A stretch of DNA of 6,640 bases from Caldilineaceae bacterium (GTDB lineage Bacteria > Chloroflexota > Anaerolineae > Caldilineales > Caldilineaceae): positions 1 to 6,640 of the forward strand of contig JAPKMV010000189.1 in the NCBI GenBank assembly GCA_026645635.1, read 5' to 3'. Under the pieces are notes generated by a model. The model was not told where the DNA came from, made no database searches, and worked only from the letters and a program-made list of their open reading frames with translations. Made by a program: the position numbers and the translations under genes. Below, one piece after another: positions 1 through 6,640 of the stretch (position 1 is the stretch's first letter; each line of letters starts with the position of its first letter).

Positions 1-1231
<1,231 letters not shown>

Positions 1232-1266
1232 GGTCGATCCCTTTCCCAATATGGCGGTAGACAACT

Positions 1267-2235
1267 TCACAGTCTTGCGCGTTCATATGCGATCACATCG
1301 TCCAGAATCTGCGCCAGGGTGCGCTCAGCCCGCCAATGGATCGCCTGGTATGCTTTGGTAGTGTCGGGTACGCGACGCCGCATGTCCTCGAAGCCCGGCG
1401 CGTATGCTTCGCTGTAAGGAATGTACGCAATTGGGGCGCTGCTTTCAGTGCGTTCAATCACCGTTTGCGCCAAATGCTCGATGGTGATTTCATCGCTGGC
1501 GCCGATGTTGTAGATTTCGCCCGACGTTTCCGCCCCGTGGTCGAGCAGCGCCACCAACGCCCGCACCGTGTCTTGCACGTGGCAGAAGCAGCGCGTCTGC
1601 TGCCCGTCGCCGTAGATCGTCACCGGCTGGCCGAGCAGCGCCGAGCGCACAAAGCGGGGCACCACCATGCCGTAGCGCCCGGTCTGCCCCGGCCCGACGG
1701 TGTTGAAGAAGCGCACCACCGTCACCGGCAGGCCATACTGGCGGTGCGCAGCCAGGCCGAGAAACTCGTCCAACATCTTGCTCGCCGCGTAGCTCCAGCG
1801 GCTGCGGCTGGTGGAGCCGAGGAGCAGGTCGTCATCCTCGCGGAACGGTACACGCACCCCTTTGCCGTAGACCTCGCTGGTGCTCGCCAGGATCGTGCGG
1901 CAGCGATAGCGTCGCGCCGCGGCCAGTACCGCATGGGTGCCGAGCACGTTGGTCTCGATGGTCTCCGTGGGGCGCTCCACCACCAGTTGCACGCCGACGG
2001 CCGCAGCGAGATGAACGATGGCGTCGGCCTGGCTCGCCAGCCGATCCAGCACCAACGCGTTGGCGATGTCGTCGATGGCAAAGCTGTAGCTCGGATGTCC
2101 TGCCAGCGCCTGGATGTTTTCGAGGCTGCCGGTGCTCAGGTTGTCGAGCACGGCGACATGGTCGCCCCGCTCCAGCAGGAGGCGGCTGAGATGCGTGCCG
2201 ATAAAGCCGGCGCCGCCGGTGATCAAAACGTTCAT
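1267..2235 (-). CDS. NAD-dependent nucleotide-sugar epimerase/dehydratase (extended SDR family)
   Basis: The 322-residue product has the full extended short-chain dehydrogenase layout. It shows the Rossmann motif G7-G8-A-G10-F-I-G13, D31 after the second strand (the usual NAD-ribose contact), HLAA at 75-78, STSEVYG at 118-124 giving the active-site Ser/Thr, and the catalytic pair Y149-AAS-K153. The C-terminal substrate half contains RFFNTVGP (175-182), YGDG (208-211), R215 and an EDMRRRVPD segment near residue 285. Such enzymes epimerise, dehydrate or decarboxylate UDP- or other NDP-sugars in the cytoplasm for envelope glycans. The sequence resembles UDP-glucose 4-epimerase and UDP-glucuronate decarboxylase relatives, but I cannot fix the substrate. 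It is the first gene of a probable two-gene minus-strand unit with the S41 peptidase. The ATG at 2235 begins exactly at MNVLITGGAG; the Shine-Dalgarno is weak (GGGAA about 12 bases upstream). Confidence 0.93.
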   Translation of the reverse strand: MNVLITGGAGFIGTHLSRLLLERGDHVAVLDNLSTGSLENIQALAGHPSYSFAIDDIANALVLDRLASQADAIVHLAAAVGVQLVVERPTETIETNVLGTHAVLAAARRYRCRTILASTSEVYGKGVRVPFREDDDLLLGSTSRSRWSYAASKMLDEFLGLAAHRQYGLPVTVVRFFNTVGPGQTGRYGMVVPRFVRSALLGQPVTIYGDGQQTRCFCHVQDTVRALVALLDHGAETSGEIYNIGASDEITIEHLAQTVIERTESSAPIAYIPYSEAYAPGFEDMRRRVPDTTKAYQAIHWRAERTLAQILDDVIAYERARL

Positions 2236-2307
2236 CGATGTTTATTCCCGGGTTGTGAATTGACGGACGCAGGCACGATTCACCTACGTGACAGAAAGTG
2301 CTGCTGT

Positions 2308-2336
2308 ATTATCGCCACATACGGATTTTTTGCCAA
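2308..2336 (-). promoter_or_regulatory. Predicted sigma70-type promoter of the epimerase gene
   Basis: Read on the minus strand, TTGGCA (2336-2331; five of six to TTGACA) is followed by a 17-bp spacer and GATAAT (2313-2308; five of six to TATAAT). The start point would fall near 2301, giving a 5' leader of about 65 bases before the ATG at 2235. The match and spacing are seen directly; use as a promoter is inferred. Confidence 0.6.
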
Positions 2337-2362
2337 CGTACATAGATTGCCACGTACATAGA
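2331..2362. promoter_or_regulatory. Paired 15/16-bp direct repeats between divergent promoters, possible operator
   Basis: TGCCAACGTACATAGA (2331-2346) and TGCCACGTACATAGA (2348-2362) differ by one base of length and share the 11-mer ACGTACATAGA, 16 bp apart. The first copy covers the predicted -35 box of the epimerase promoter. The second ends just before the predicted -35 of the CHAT promoter at 2366. Two spaced copies between divergent promoters suggest a binding site for a regulator acting on both genes. No regulator gene is present in the window, so this remains inference. Confidence 0.4.
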
Positions 2363-2365
2363 CGT

Positions 2366-2394
2366 TTGGCCTGGGGCTGAGGGCGCGCTACAAT
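2366..2394 (+). promoter_or_regulatory. Predicted promoter of the CHAT gene, giving a leaderless transcript
   Basis: TTGGCC (2366-2371; four of six) and TACAAT (2389-2394; five of six) are separated by exactly 17 bp. The -10 box ends only nine bases before the ATG at 2404, so the expected start point falls on or next to the start codon. There is no Shine-Dalgarno in the nine bases between, which agrees with leaderless translation. Confidence 0.5.
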
Positions 2395-2403
2395 CGAACT
2401 CTT

Positions 2404-3576
2404 ATGGCAAGCGACTGGGGCTTCGATCTGCAACTGGAGTTGACTGAAGACGGCTACCGCACCACGGTGCTGACGGCGCCGGCCGGGACCGCCGCCGCGG
2501 CCTTTGCGCTGCCCTTCGCCCCGCGCGAGCAGCACCGCATGATCCAGCAGTTGCTGCAAGACCCAGGCGAGGACGAAACCCGGCGCGCAGCGCAGTTTGC
2601 CGTCGCGCGCGAACTGGGCGGCCGCCTCTTCGATGCGCTCTTTCACGGGGAGATCGGCGCGTGCTGGCAGGAAAGTTGGCGCATGGCCTACCAGGAGCGG
2701 GCAACGCTGCATCTGCGCCTGCGTCTGGGCGACGATCCCGGCATCCAGGCGATCCCGTGGGAGTACCTCTACGACCCGACGCGCGACGAGTTCATTGCCC
2801 TCTCCGCGCACACGCCGCTGGCGCGCTACACCGGACGCGCCCACCAGATGCTGCCCCTGCCGGTGACGCCGCCGCTGCGCGTGCTGGTGGTCATGTCCGG
2901 CCCCTCCGGCTACCCGCCGCTGCCGATCAGCCGGGAGTGGCGCGACCTGGTGGACACGGTGGATTACCTGGCCGCCGACCGCCGCATCATCTTCGAGAAG
3001 TTGCCGCGGCCCACGCTGCTGGACTTGCAGCGCCGCCTGCGCCAGCAGGAATTCCATGTGCTCCACTTTATCGGCTTTGCCATTCAGGATTTGCAAACCC
3101 GCGAGAGTGTGCTGGTCTTCGAGGATGAGAACGAGCGCGGGCGCCTGGTCAGCGGGCAGCATCTGGGCGCGCTGATCGCCGATCACTATGCGCTGCGCGT
3201 GGCGCTCATCAGTTCGCGCAACGCGGCGCGGGTGCCGGGCATCGACCCCGGCGCGCGGGTGGCCGAGCATCTGGTGCAGCGGGGTGCACCCGCGGCGGTC
3301 TTCCAGCCGAGCAAGCTGCTCGACCGGCCTTCGCTGGCCTTCGTGCACCAGTTCTACGCGATGCTGGCCGACTTTCACCCCATCGACCGGGCGGTGGCCG
3401 AGGCGCGGCGTGCCGTGCAGTTGGAGGAGGGCGGCGCGGGCTGGGGTCTGCCGCATCTGGTCAGCCGCATCGCCGACGGACGGCTCTACGAGCGCCGCGG
3501 GACGGATGTCGCAAAACCGCCCGCACCCCCGCGTTTGAATCTGCGCCCGGTGCTCACACCGCGCCCGCGCCGCTGA
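2404..3576 (+). CDS. CHAT-domain protein lacking the catalytic His-Cys pair (probable pseudo-protease)
   Basis: The 390-residue product has the layout of stand-alone bacterial CHAT (caspase HetF-associated with TPRs) proteins. An N-terminal region carries the characteristic IPWEYLYDP (117-125). The caspase-like core runs from the LRVLVVMSGP strand (from 158) to about 363, followed by a Pro/Arg-rich, probably disordered tail (about 370-390). CHAT proteases usually have HFxGHG with the catalytic second His, and a later LNAC with the catalytic Cys. Here the first reads HFIGFAI (221-227), with Phe225 at the His position. The second reads LISSRNAA (268-275), with Arg272 at the Cys position. The only cysteine is C87, far outside the core. 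The frame is otherwise intact and the structural motifs are kept, so this looks like an inactive homologue acting as a scaffold, regulator or decoy (inference). The start has no Shine-Dalgarno. The stop lies 4 bp before a palindromic repeat. Confidence 0.85.
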   Translation: MASDWGFDLQLELTEDGYRTTVLTAPAGTAAAAFALPFAPREQHRMIQQLLQDPGEDETRRAAQFAVARELGGRLFDALFHGEIGACWQESWRMAYQERATLHLRLRLGDDPGIQAIPWEYLYDPTRDEFIALSAHTPLARYTGRAHQMLPLPVTPPLRVLVVMSGPSGYPPLPISREWRDLVDTVDYLAADRRIIFEKLPRPTLLDLQRRLRQQEFHVLHFIGFAIQDLQTRESVLVFEDENERGRLVSGQHLGALIADHYALRVALISSRNAARVPGIDPGARVAEHLVQRGAPAAVFQPSKLLDRPSLAFVHQFYAMLADFHPIDRAVAEARRAVQLEEGGAGWGLPHLVSRIADGRLYERRGTDVAKPPAPPRLNLRPVLTPRPRR

Positions 3577-3580
3577 GAGA

Positions 3581-3722
3581 CTGTTTGTATAGCCACCAAC
3601 TTCAACGCAGAGACGCAAAGATGCAGAGAAACGCAGAGAACATACCTGTCCAACTCCTCTGGTTTTCCGCTGCGGGCCTCTGCGTCTCCGCGTCTCTGCG
3701 TCAAAGGGATCTTCACAAACAG
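3581..3722. repeat. 142-bp palindromic MITE-like repeat built from CGCAGAG units
   Basis: The outer ends are CTGTTTGT (3581-3588) and its exact complement ACAAACAG (3715-3722). Further in, CGCAGAGACGC (3606-3616) pairs with GCGTCTCTGCG (3690-3700). Both arms continue as degenerate tandem (A)CGCAGAG units (3606-3638 and roughly 3677-3700), leaving an unpaired centre around 3640-3665. The element has no coding capacity for a transposase. Sequences with this CGCAGAGACGCAGAG core recur in several environmental phyla, from general knowledge. It fills most of the gap between the CHAT gene and gnd. It could also act as a two-way transcription barrier, although there is no T-run typical of an intrinsic terminator. 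No clear target-site duplication is visible. Confidence 0.75.
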
Positions 3723-3782
3723 CTTCATGGGGCTGGCGTCGAAAAACAGGGCAGCTTCTCACACATGGACGGACGGCAAACA

Positions 3783-3791
3783 TGCTATACT
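3783..3791 (+). promoter_or_regulatory. Predicted extended -10 promoter of gnd
   Basis: TGCTATACT (3783-3791) matches the extended -10 pattern TGnTATAAT with one mismatch. No good -35 hexamer is seen at 16-18 bp, which is usual for extended -10 promoters. The start point would be near 3798, giving a leader of about 34 bases. The site lies outside the palindromic repeat, so gnd does not depend on the element for its promoter. Confidence 0.5.
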
Positions 3792-3819
3792 GCATGGCGA
3801 TGACGACAGAGAAGGAAAC

Positions 3820-3825
3820 AGGGAG
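3820..3825 (+). promoter_or_regulatory. Ribosome binding site that fixes the gnd start
   Basis: AGGGAG sits six bases before the ATG at 3832. This favours the 469-residue start over an in-frame upstream ATG at 3727, which would add 35 residues of unrelated sequence and lies before the predicted promoter. Confidence 0.7.
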
Positions 3826-3831
3826 AACGAA

Positions 3832-5241
3832 ATGACACAAGCAGAGATCGGTTTGATCGGCCTGGCGGTGATGGGCCAGAACCTGGTGCTCAACCTGGAG
3901 CGCAACGGCTACACGGTGGCGGTCTTCAACCGGACCACCGCGGTGACGGATGATTTCGTCGCTGCGCATCCGGGCAAACGCCTGGTGGCAACGCGCACGG
4001 TGGAAGAGTTCGTGGCCAGCCTGGCGCGGCCGCGGCGCATCCTGATCATGGTCAAGGCGGGCAGCCCGGTGGACGCGGTGATCGAGCAACTGGCGCCGCT
4101 GCTGGAACCGGGCGACCTGATCATGGACGGCGGCAACAGCCACTTCCCTGACACCGAACGGCGCAGCCGCGACCTGCCGGCGCGCGGCTTGCAGTTCATG
4201 GGCGTGGGCGTGAGCGGCGGCGAAGAAGGCGCGCTGTGGGGGCCGAGCATCATGCCCGGCGGCTCGCCCGAAGCGTGGAACCTGGTCGCGCCGATGCTCC
4301 AGGCCATCGCGGCCAAAGCGCCGGAGGACGGCAAGCCCTGCGTCGTCTACCTGGGGCCGCGCTCGGCGGGCCACTATGTCAAGATGGTGCACAACGGCAT
4401 CGAGTACGGCGACATGCAGTTGATCGCCGAGGCGTACAGCATCCTCCACGGCGCGCTGGGGCTGACGGCAAGCGAGCTGGCCGCCATCTTCACCGAGTGG
4501 AATCAGGGCGAGTTGGACAGCTATCTGATCGAGATCACCGCGCAGATCTTCCGCCGCATCGACGACCTGACCGGCAAGCCGCTGGTCGACCTGGTGCTCG
4601 ACACCGCGCAGCAGAAGGGCACGGGCAAGTGGACCAGCCAGGATTCGTTCAACATCGCCGCGCCGATTCCGACCATCAACAGCGCGGTGGTGGCGCGCAT
4701 CATGTCCGGCATGAAGCAGGAACGCGTGGCCGCGGCTGCCGTGCTGCCCGGGCCGGAGGCGCGCTTCAGCGGCGACCGCCAGCAATTGATCGACAGCGTG
4801 CGCCAGGCGCTCTACGCCAGCAAGATCAGCGCCTACGCCCAGGGCATGGCCATGCTGCGCATCGCCAGCCAGGAGTACGGCTATGATCTCAACCTGGGCG
4901 AAGTGGCTGCGATCTGGCGCGCGGGGTGCATCATTCGCGCCCGCTTCCTCAACCGCATCACCGCCGCGTTCCAGCGCGACGCCGCGCTGCCCAACCTGCT
5001 CCTCGACCCGGACTTTGCCCAGGCGGTGAGCGAGCGGCTGCCGGCCTGGCGCTATGTGGTGCAGACTGCCGTGCAGCTTGGCATCCCGGCGCCGGCCTTC
5101 AGCGTCAGCCTGGCCTACTATGACAGCTACCGCAGCGCCCGGCTGCCCGCCAACCTGATCCAGGCGCAGCGCGACTATTTTGGCGCGCACACCTACGAGC
5201 GGGTGGACATGCCGGGCGCGTTCCATTCGGATTGGGCCTGA
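3832..5241 (+). CDS. gnd: 6-phosphogluconate dehydrogenase, NADP-dependent, decarboxylating
   Basis: The enzyme oxidises 6-phosphogluconate to ribulose 5-phosphate and CO2 with NADP+, in the oxidative pentose phosphate pathway in the cytosol. The 469 residues match the usual length of the long, E. coli-type enzyme (about 468). Visible motifs are the dinucleotide loop GLAVMG (10-15), NRT at 33-35 (typical of NADP preference), MVKAG (73-77), DGGNS (99-103), VSGGEEGA (127-134), GPSIMPGG (137-144), and the substrate/catalytic block [16 protein letters not shown] with K184, N188 and E191. The C-terminal tail [15 protein letters not shown] is also characteristic. All catalytic residues I can check are present. 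One small oddity is [10 protein letters not shown] (175-184), where GPxGAGHxVK is commoner. The gene has its own predicted promoter and Shine-Dalgarno. Its stop overlaps the start of the thioredoxin-like gene (TGATG), implying translational coupling. Confidence 0.97.
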   Translation: MTQAEIGLIGLAVMGQNLVLNLERNGYTVAVFNRTTAVTDDFVAAHPGKRLVATRTVEEFVASLARPRRILIMVKAGSPVDAVIEQLAPLLEPGDLIMDGGNSHFPDTERRSRDLPARGLQFMGVGVSGGEEGALWGPSIMPGGSPEAWNLVAPMLQAIAAKAPEDGKPCVVYLGPRSAGHYVKMVHNGIEYGDMQLIAEAYSILHGALGLTASELAAIFTEWNQGELDSYLIEITAQIFRRIDDLTGKPLVDLVLDTAQQKGTGKWTSQDSFNIAAPIPTINSAVVARIMSGMKQERVAAAAVLPGPEARFSGDRQQLIDSVRQALYASKISAYAQGMAMLRIASQEYGYDLNLGEVAAIWRAGCIIRARFLNRITAAFQRDAALPNLLLDPDFAQAVSERLPAWRYVVQTAVQLGIPAPAFSVSLAYYDSYRSARLPANLIQAQRDYFGAHTYERVDMPGAFHSDWA

Positions 5242-5762
5242 TGAGACGCTGGCTTGCGGTGACGCTGGCGGTGCTGGTGCTGGGCAGCGCCTGGCTCTGG
5301 TGGACGCGCCCGCCGCTCACTGCTGCTGCGACGACGGCCAGCGGCGCCGGCGTCGGCCTGCCCGCGCCCGACTTCACGCTGCCCACGCTGGACGGCGGCG
5401 AGTTCACACTGAGTGAGCAGCGGGGCAAGCCAGTGGTGCTCAACTTCTGGGCGACCTGGTGCATTCCCTGCCAGCGGGAACTGCCGGCCTTGCAGCGCGC
5501 CGCCGAACAGTACAAGGACGCCGTGGTTTTTGCAGGCGTCGATCAAGGCGAGACGGTCGAAGCGGTGGAGCGTTACCTGGCCGACATGCCCGTCACCTTC
5601 ACGATTCCCATGGACGGCCGCGGCGATGTGGGCAACGACTACAACGTCAAGGGGCTGCCGACCACCTACTTCATCGATGCGGACGGCGTGATTCGCTCCG
5701 TCTGGATGGGCGAAATGAACGCCATCGTGCTGGCGGAGCAGATCGCGAAGATATGGCCGTAG
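5241..5762 (+). CDS. Membrane-anchored thioredoxin-like protein of the TlpA/ResA family
   Basis: The 173-residue product carries out thiol-disulfide exchange outside the cytoplasmic membrane. Residues 4-21 form one hydrophobic N-terminal anchor or uncleaved signal, followed by an Ala/Thr linker. The AhpC/TSA-Redoxin type fold starts at GLPAPDFTLPTLDGGEF (39-55). The redox motif is W73-C74-I-P-C77 followed by E80-L-P82, the CxPCxxExP pattern of TlpA/ResA proteins. The cis-proline loop is GLPTTYFID with P140. Partners could be cytochrome c apoproteins or other exported cysteine proteins; the sequence does not say which. The ATG at 5241 shares its A with the gnd stop and directly precedes a normal signal anchor; an in-frame TTG at 5232 would lengthen the overlap without adding anything recognisable. 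Expression probably depends on ribosomes finishing gnd, as no strong Shine-Dalgarno is seen. Confidence 0.93.
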   Translation: MRRWLAVTLAVLVLGSAWLWWTRPPLTAAATTASGAGVGLPAPDFTLPTLDGGEFTLSEQRGKPVVLNFWATWCIPCQRELPALQRAAEQYKDAVVFAGVDQGETVEAVERYLADMPVTFTIPMDGRGDVGNDYNVKGLPTTYFIDADGVIRSVWMGEMNAIVLAEQIAKIWP

Positions 5763-5770
5763 GAGGAAGA

Positions 5771-5883
5771 GAGATTGGAGATTAGGAGATTAAGAGATTG
5801 GTTCCGCCTGCGAACAATCTCCTAATCTCTTAATCTCCTAATCTCCTAATCTCTCAATCTCCAATCTCCAATCTCCAATCTCT
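5771..5883. repeat. Inverted and tandem array of 7-8-bp AATCTCC-type units
   Basis: The right arm holds nine units in a row: AATCTCCT, AATCTCTT, AATCTCCT twice and AATCTCTC (5816-5855), then AATCTCC three times and AATCTCT (5856-5883). The left arm (5771-5799) holds four GAGATT units in the opposite sense, spaced 7, 8 and 8 bp. The centre (5801-5814) is GTTCCGCCTGCGAA. Twenty-three bases of the left arm pair perfectly with 5824-5846, and a shifted register pairs imperfectly, so alternative hairpins are possible. There is no T-run, so it is not a standard terminator. It starts 8 bp after the tlpA-like stop and ends 16 bp before the menG start, filling almost the whole 137-bp gap. Its unit pattern suggests growth by replication slippage combined with a dispersed palindrome. 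Confidence 0.85.
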
Positions 5884-5899
5884 ACCTGGACAACCAACC

Positions 5900-6625
5900 A
5901 TGACCACCACCAAACCCTCCTCCATCCTGCCGGACCTTGCGGAGAAGCCGGTTTTTGTGAACCGGATGTTTGCGCGCATTGCGCCGACGTATGACCTGAT
6001 GAACCGGCTGATGACCTTCGGCCAGGACCAAAGCTGGCGCCGCGAGTTGCTGCGCCTGGCCGCCACACCGCCTCACGGCCGCCTGCTCGATGTCGGCTCC
6101 GGCACGGGCGACATCGCCTACACCGAGCTGCGCCGCAACCCCAGCGTGCAGGCGGTCGGCTCCGACTTCACCTATGAGATGATGGCCGCGGGCGTGGGCA
6201 AGGAGGCGGGGCTGTTCCTGCCCTTTGTCCAGGCGGACACCTTTGCGCTGCCCTTCGCCGACAACACCTTCGACGCGGTGGTGAGCGGCTTCATGGTGCG
6301 CAATGTGGTCGATCGGGTGGCCGCCTTCCGCGAGATGGCGCGCATCACCAAACCGGGCGGGCGCGTGGCCTGCCTGGAGACGACGCCGCCCACCAACGCC
6401 CTGCTGACGCCGCTCTTCCGGCTCTACTTCTTCCGCATCGTCCCGCTGATCGGCGGGCTGGTGGCCGGCGACCGCCAGGCCTACGCCTACCTGCCCCACA
6501 GCACCGTGGACTTCCCCGAACCGCTGGAACTGATGCGCATCATGGAACAGGCTGGCCTGCACCACGTCTTCTTCGTGGAGAAGATGTTTGGCACGGTGGC
6601 GATCCACGTCGGCACCAAGTTGTGA
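5900..6625 (+). CDS. menG: Demethylmenaquinone methyltransferase (UbiE/MenG family)
   Basis: This SAM-dependent methyltransferase makes the final C-methylation of demethylmenaquinone to menaquinone at the inner face of the membrane. Related UbiE enzymes also act on ubiquinone precursors. The 241 residues fit the family (about 230-260). The UbiE signature FARIAPTYDLMNRLMTFG (24-41) with W46-R-R is followed by SAM motif I, LLDVGSGTGD (62-71), the acidic residue D89 in GSDFTYEMM, LPFADNTFDAV (117-127), and the second signature RNVVDRVAAFREMARITKPGG with R134, N135 and D138. The end, HVGTKL, is typical of the family. LETTPP appears where LEFSxP is common, a minor divergence. The plus-strand repeat array lies directly upstream. 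No Shine-Dalgarno is evident (only CTGGA about 11 bases before the ATG), and no separate promoter could be recognised in the 16 bp between array and start, so read-through from gnd-tlpA is possible. Confidence 0.93.
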   Translation: MTTTKPSSILPDLAEKPVFVNRMFARIAPTYDLMNRLMTFGQDQSWRRELLRLAATPPHGRLLDVGSGTGDIAYTELRRNPSVQAVGSDFTYEMMAAGVGKEAGLFLPFVQADTFALPFADNTFDAVVSGFMVRNVVDRVAAFREMARITKPGGRVACLETTPPTNALLTPLFRLYFFRIVPLIGGLVAGDRQAYAYLPHSTVDFPEPLELMRIMEQAGLHHVFFVEKMFGTVAIHVGTKL

Positions 6626-6640
6626 TCGTGATGCGAATTT

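Noticed and set aside
1336..2361. 341-residue plus-strand open frame opposite the epimerase
   Set aside because: It has no recognisable motif and lies opposite a textbook extended SDR gene; it also runs through the divergent promoters.
2662..2664. C87 of the CHAT protein as a relocated catalytic cysteine
   Set aside because: It lies in the N-terminal region about 70 residues before the caspase-like core begins, far from the position of the normal nucleophile.
2284..5226. 980-residue minus-strand open frame antisense to the CHAT gene, the palindrome and gnd
   Set aside because: Its product is rich in His, Arg, Gln, Asp and Ala without any family motif, as expected from the reverse strand of GC-rich genes, and it spans a non-coding repeat. 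The plus-strand genes are clearly real.
5761..5825. AGGAGG at the tlpA stop followed by a TTG-started 16-codon frame (LEIRRLRDWFRLRTIS)
   Set aside because: The peptide is only the translation of the repeat units; the purine-rich Shine-Dalgarno-like sequence follows from the repeat composition.
5771..5850. Intrinsic terminator after the tlpA-like gene
   Set aside because: The hairpin stem is AT-rich with several registers and is not followed by a T-run; it cannot be called a terminator from sequence alone.
5816..5883. Possible CRISPR-like array
   Set aside because: The units are only 7-8 bp and directly adjacent with no spacers, so this is a simple-sequence array.
5882..6607. 241-residue minus-strand open frame opposite menG
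   Set aside because: It has shadow composition (His/Gln/Val/Gly-rich) and no motif; menG on the plus strand is unmistakable.

Overview
The window is GC-rich bacterial chromosome. A member of the Chloroflexota (Caldilinea/Anaerolineae-like) fits best. This is an inference from three things: a stand-alone CHAT-fold protein of the layout common in that phylum, a MenG-type menaquinone methyltransferase, and two kinds of dispersed palindromic repeat (one encodes the shadow peptide [11 protein letters not shown], the other is built from AATCTCC units). No rRNA, tRNA, CRISPR array or transposase gene is visible.

Layout. (1) 1-2235, minus strand: a nucleotide-sugar epimerase/dehydratase gene is followed after 35 bp by a secreted S41-family (PDZ/C-terminal-processing type) peptidase. 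The peptidase gene runs off the left edge, so its catalytic core lies outside the window. (2) 2236-2403: a compact divergent control region. It has a good sigma70-like promoter for the epimerase on the minus strand, a likely promoter for the CHAT gene on the plus strand, and a pair of near-identical 15/16-bp direct repeats between them. (3) 2404-3576, plus strand: a CHAT-domain protein in which the catalytic His and Cys positions have both been replaced, so it looks like a pseudo-protease. (4) 3577-3831: a 142-bp palindromic element starting 4 bp after the CHAT stop codon, then the gnd promoter. (5) 3832-5762, plus strand: gnd (6-phosphogluconate dehydrogenase) and a membrane-anchored TlpA/ResA-type thioredoxin, joined by a TGATG stop/start overlap. 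(6) 5763-5899: an inverted and tandem array of 7-8-bp AATCTC(C/T)(T) units. (7) 5900-6625, plus strand: menG/ubiE methyltransferase.

Function. gnd supplies NADPH and pentose phosphate. The TlpA-like protein handles thiol/disulfide exchange outside the membrane. MenG makes the last methylation of menaquinone. Together the right half reads as redox and respiratory housekeeping, although only gnd and tlpA are tightly coupled. The left half (sugar-nucleotide enzyme plus secreted protease) looks like cell-envelope work.

The most unusual items are the CHAT protein without its catalytic dyad, apparently made from a leaderless mRNA, and the two structured repeats that occupy the gaps on the right side. 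I see no convincing multi-gene undescribed system.
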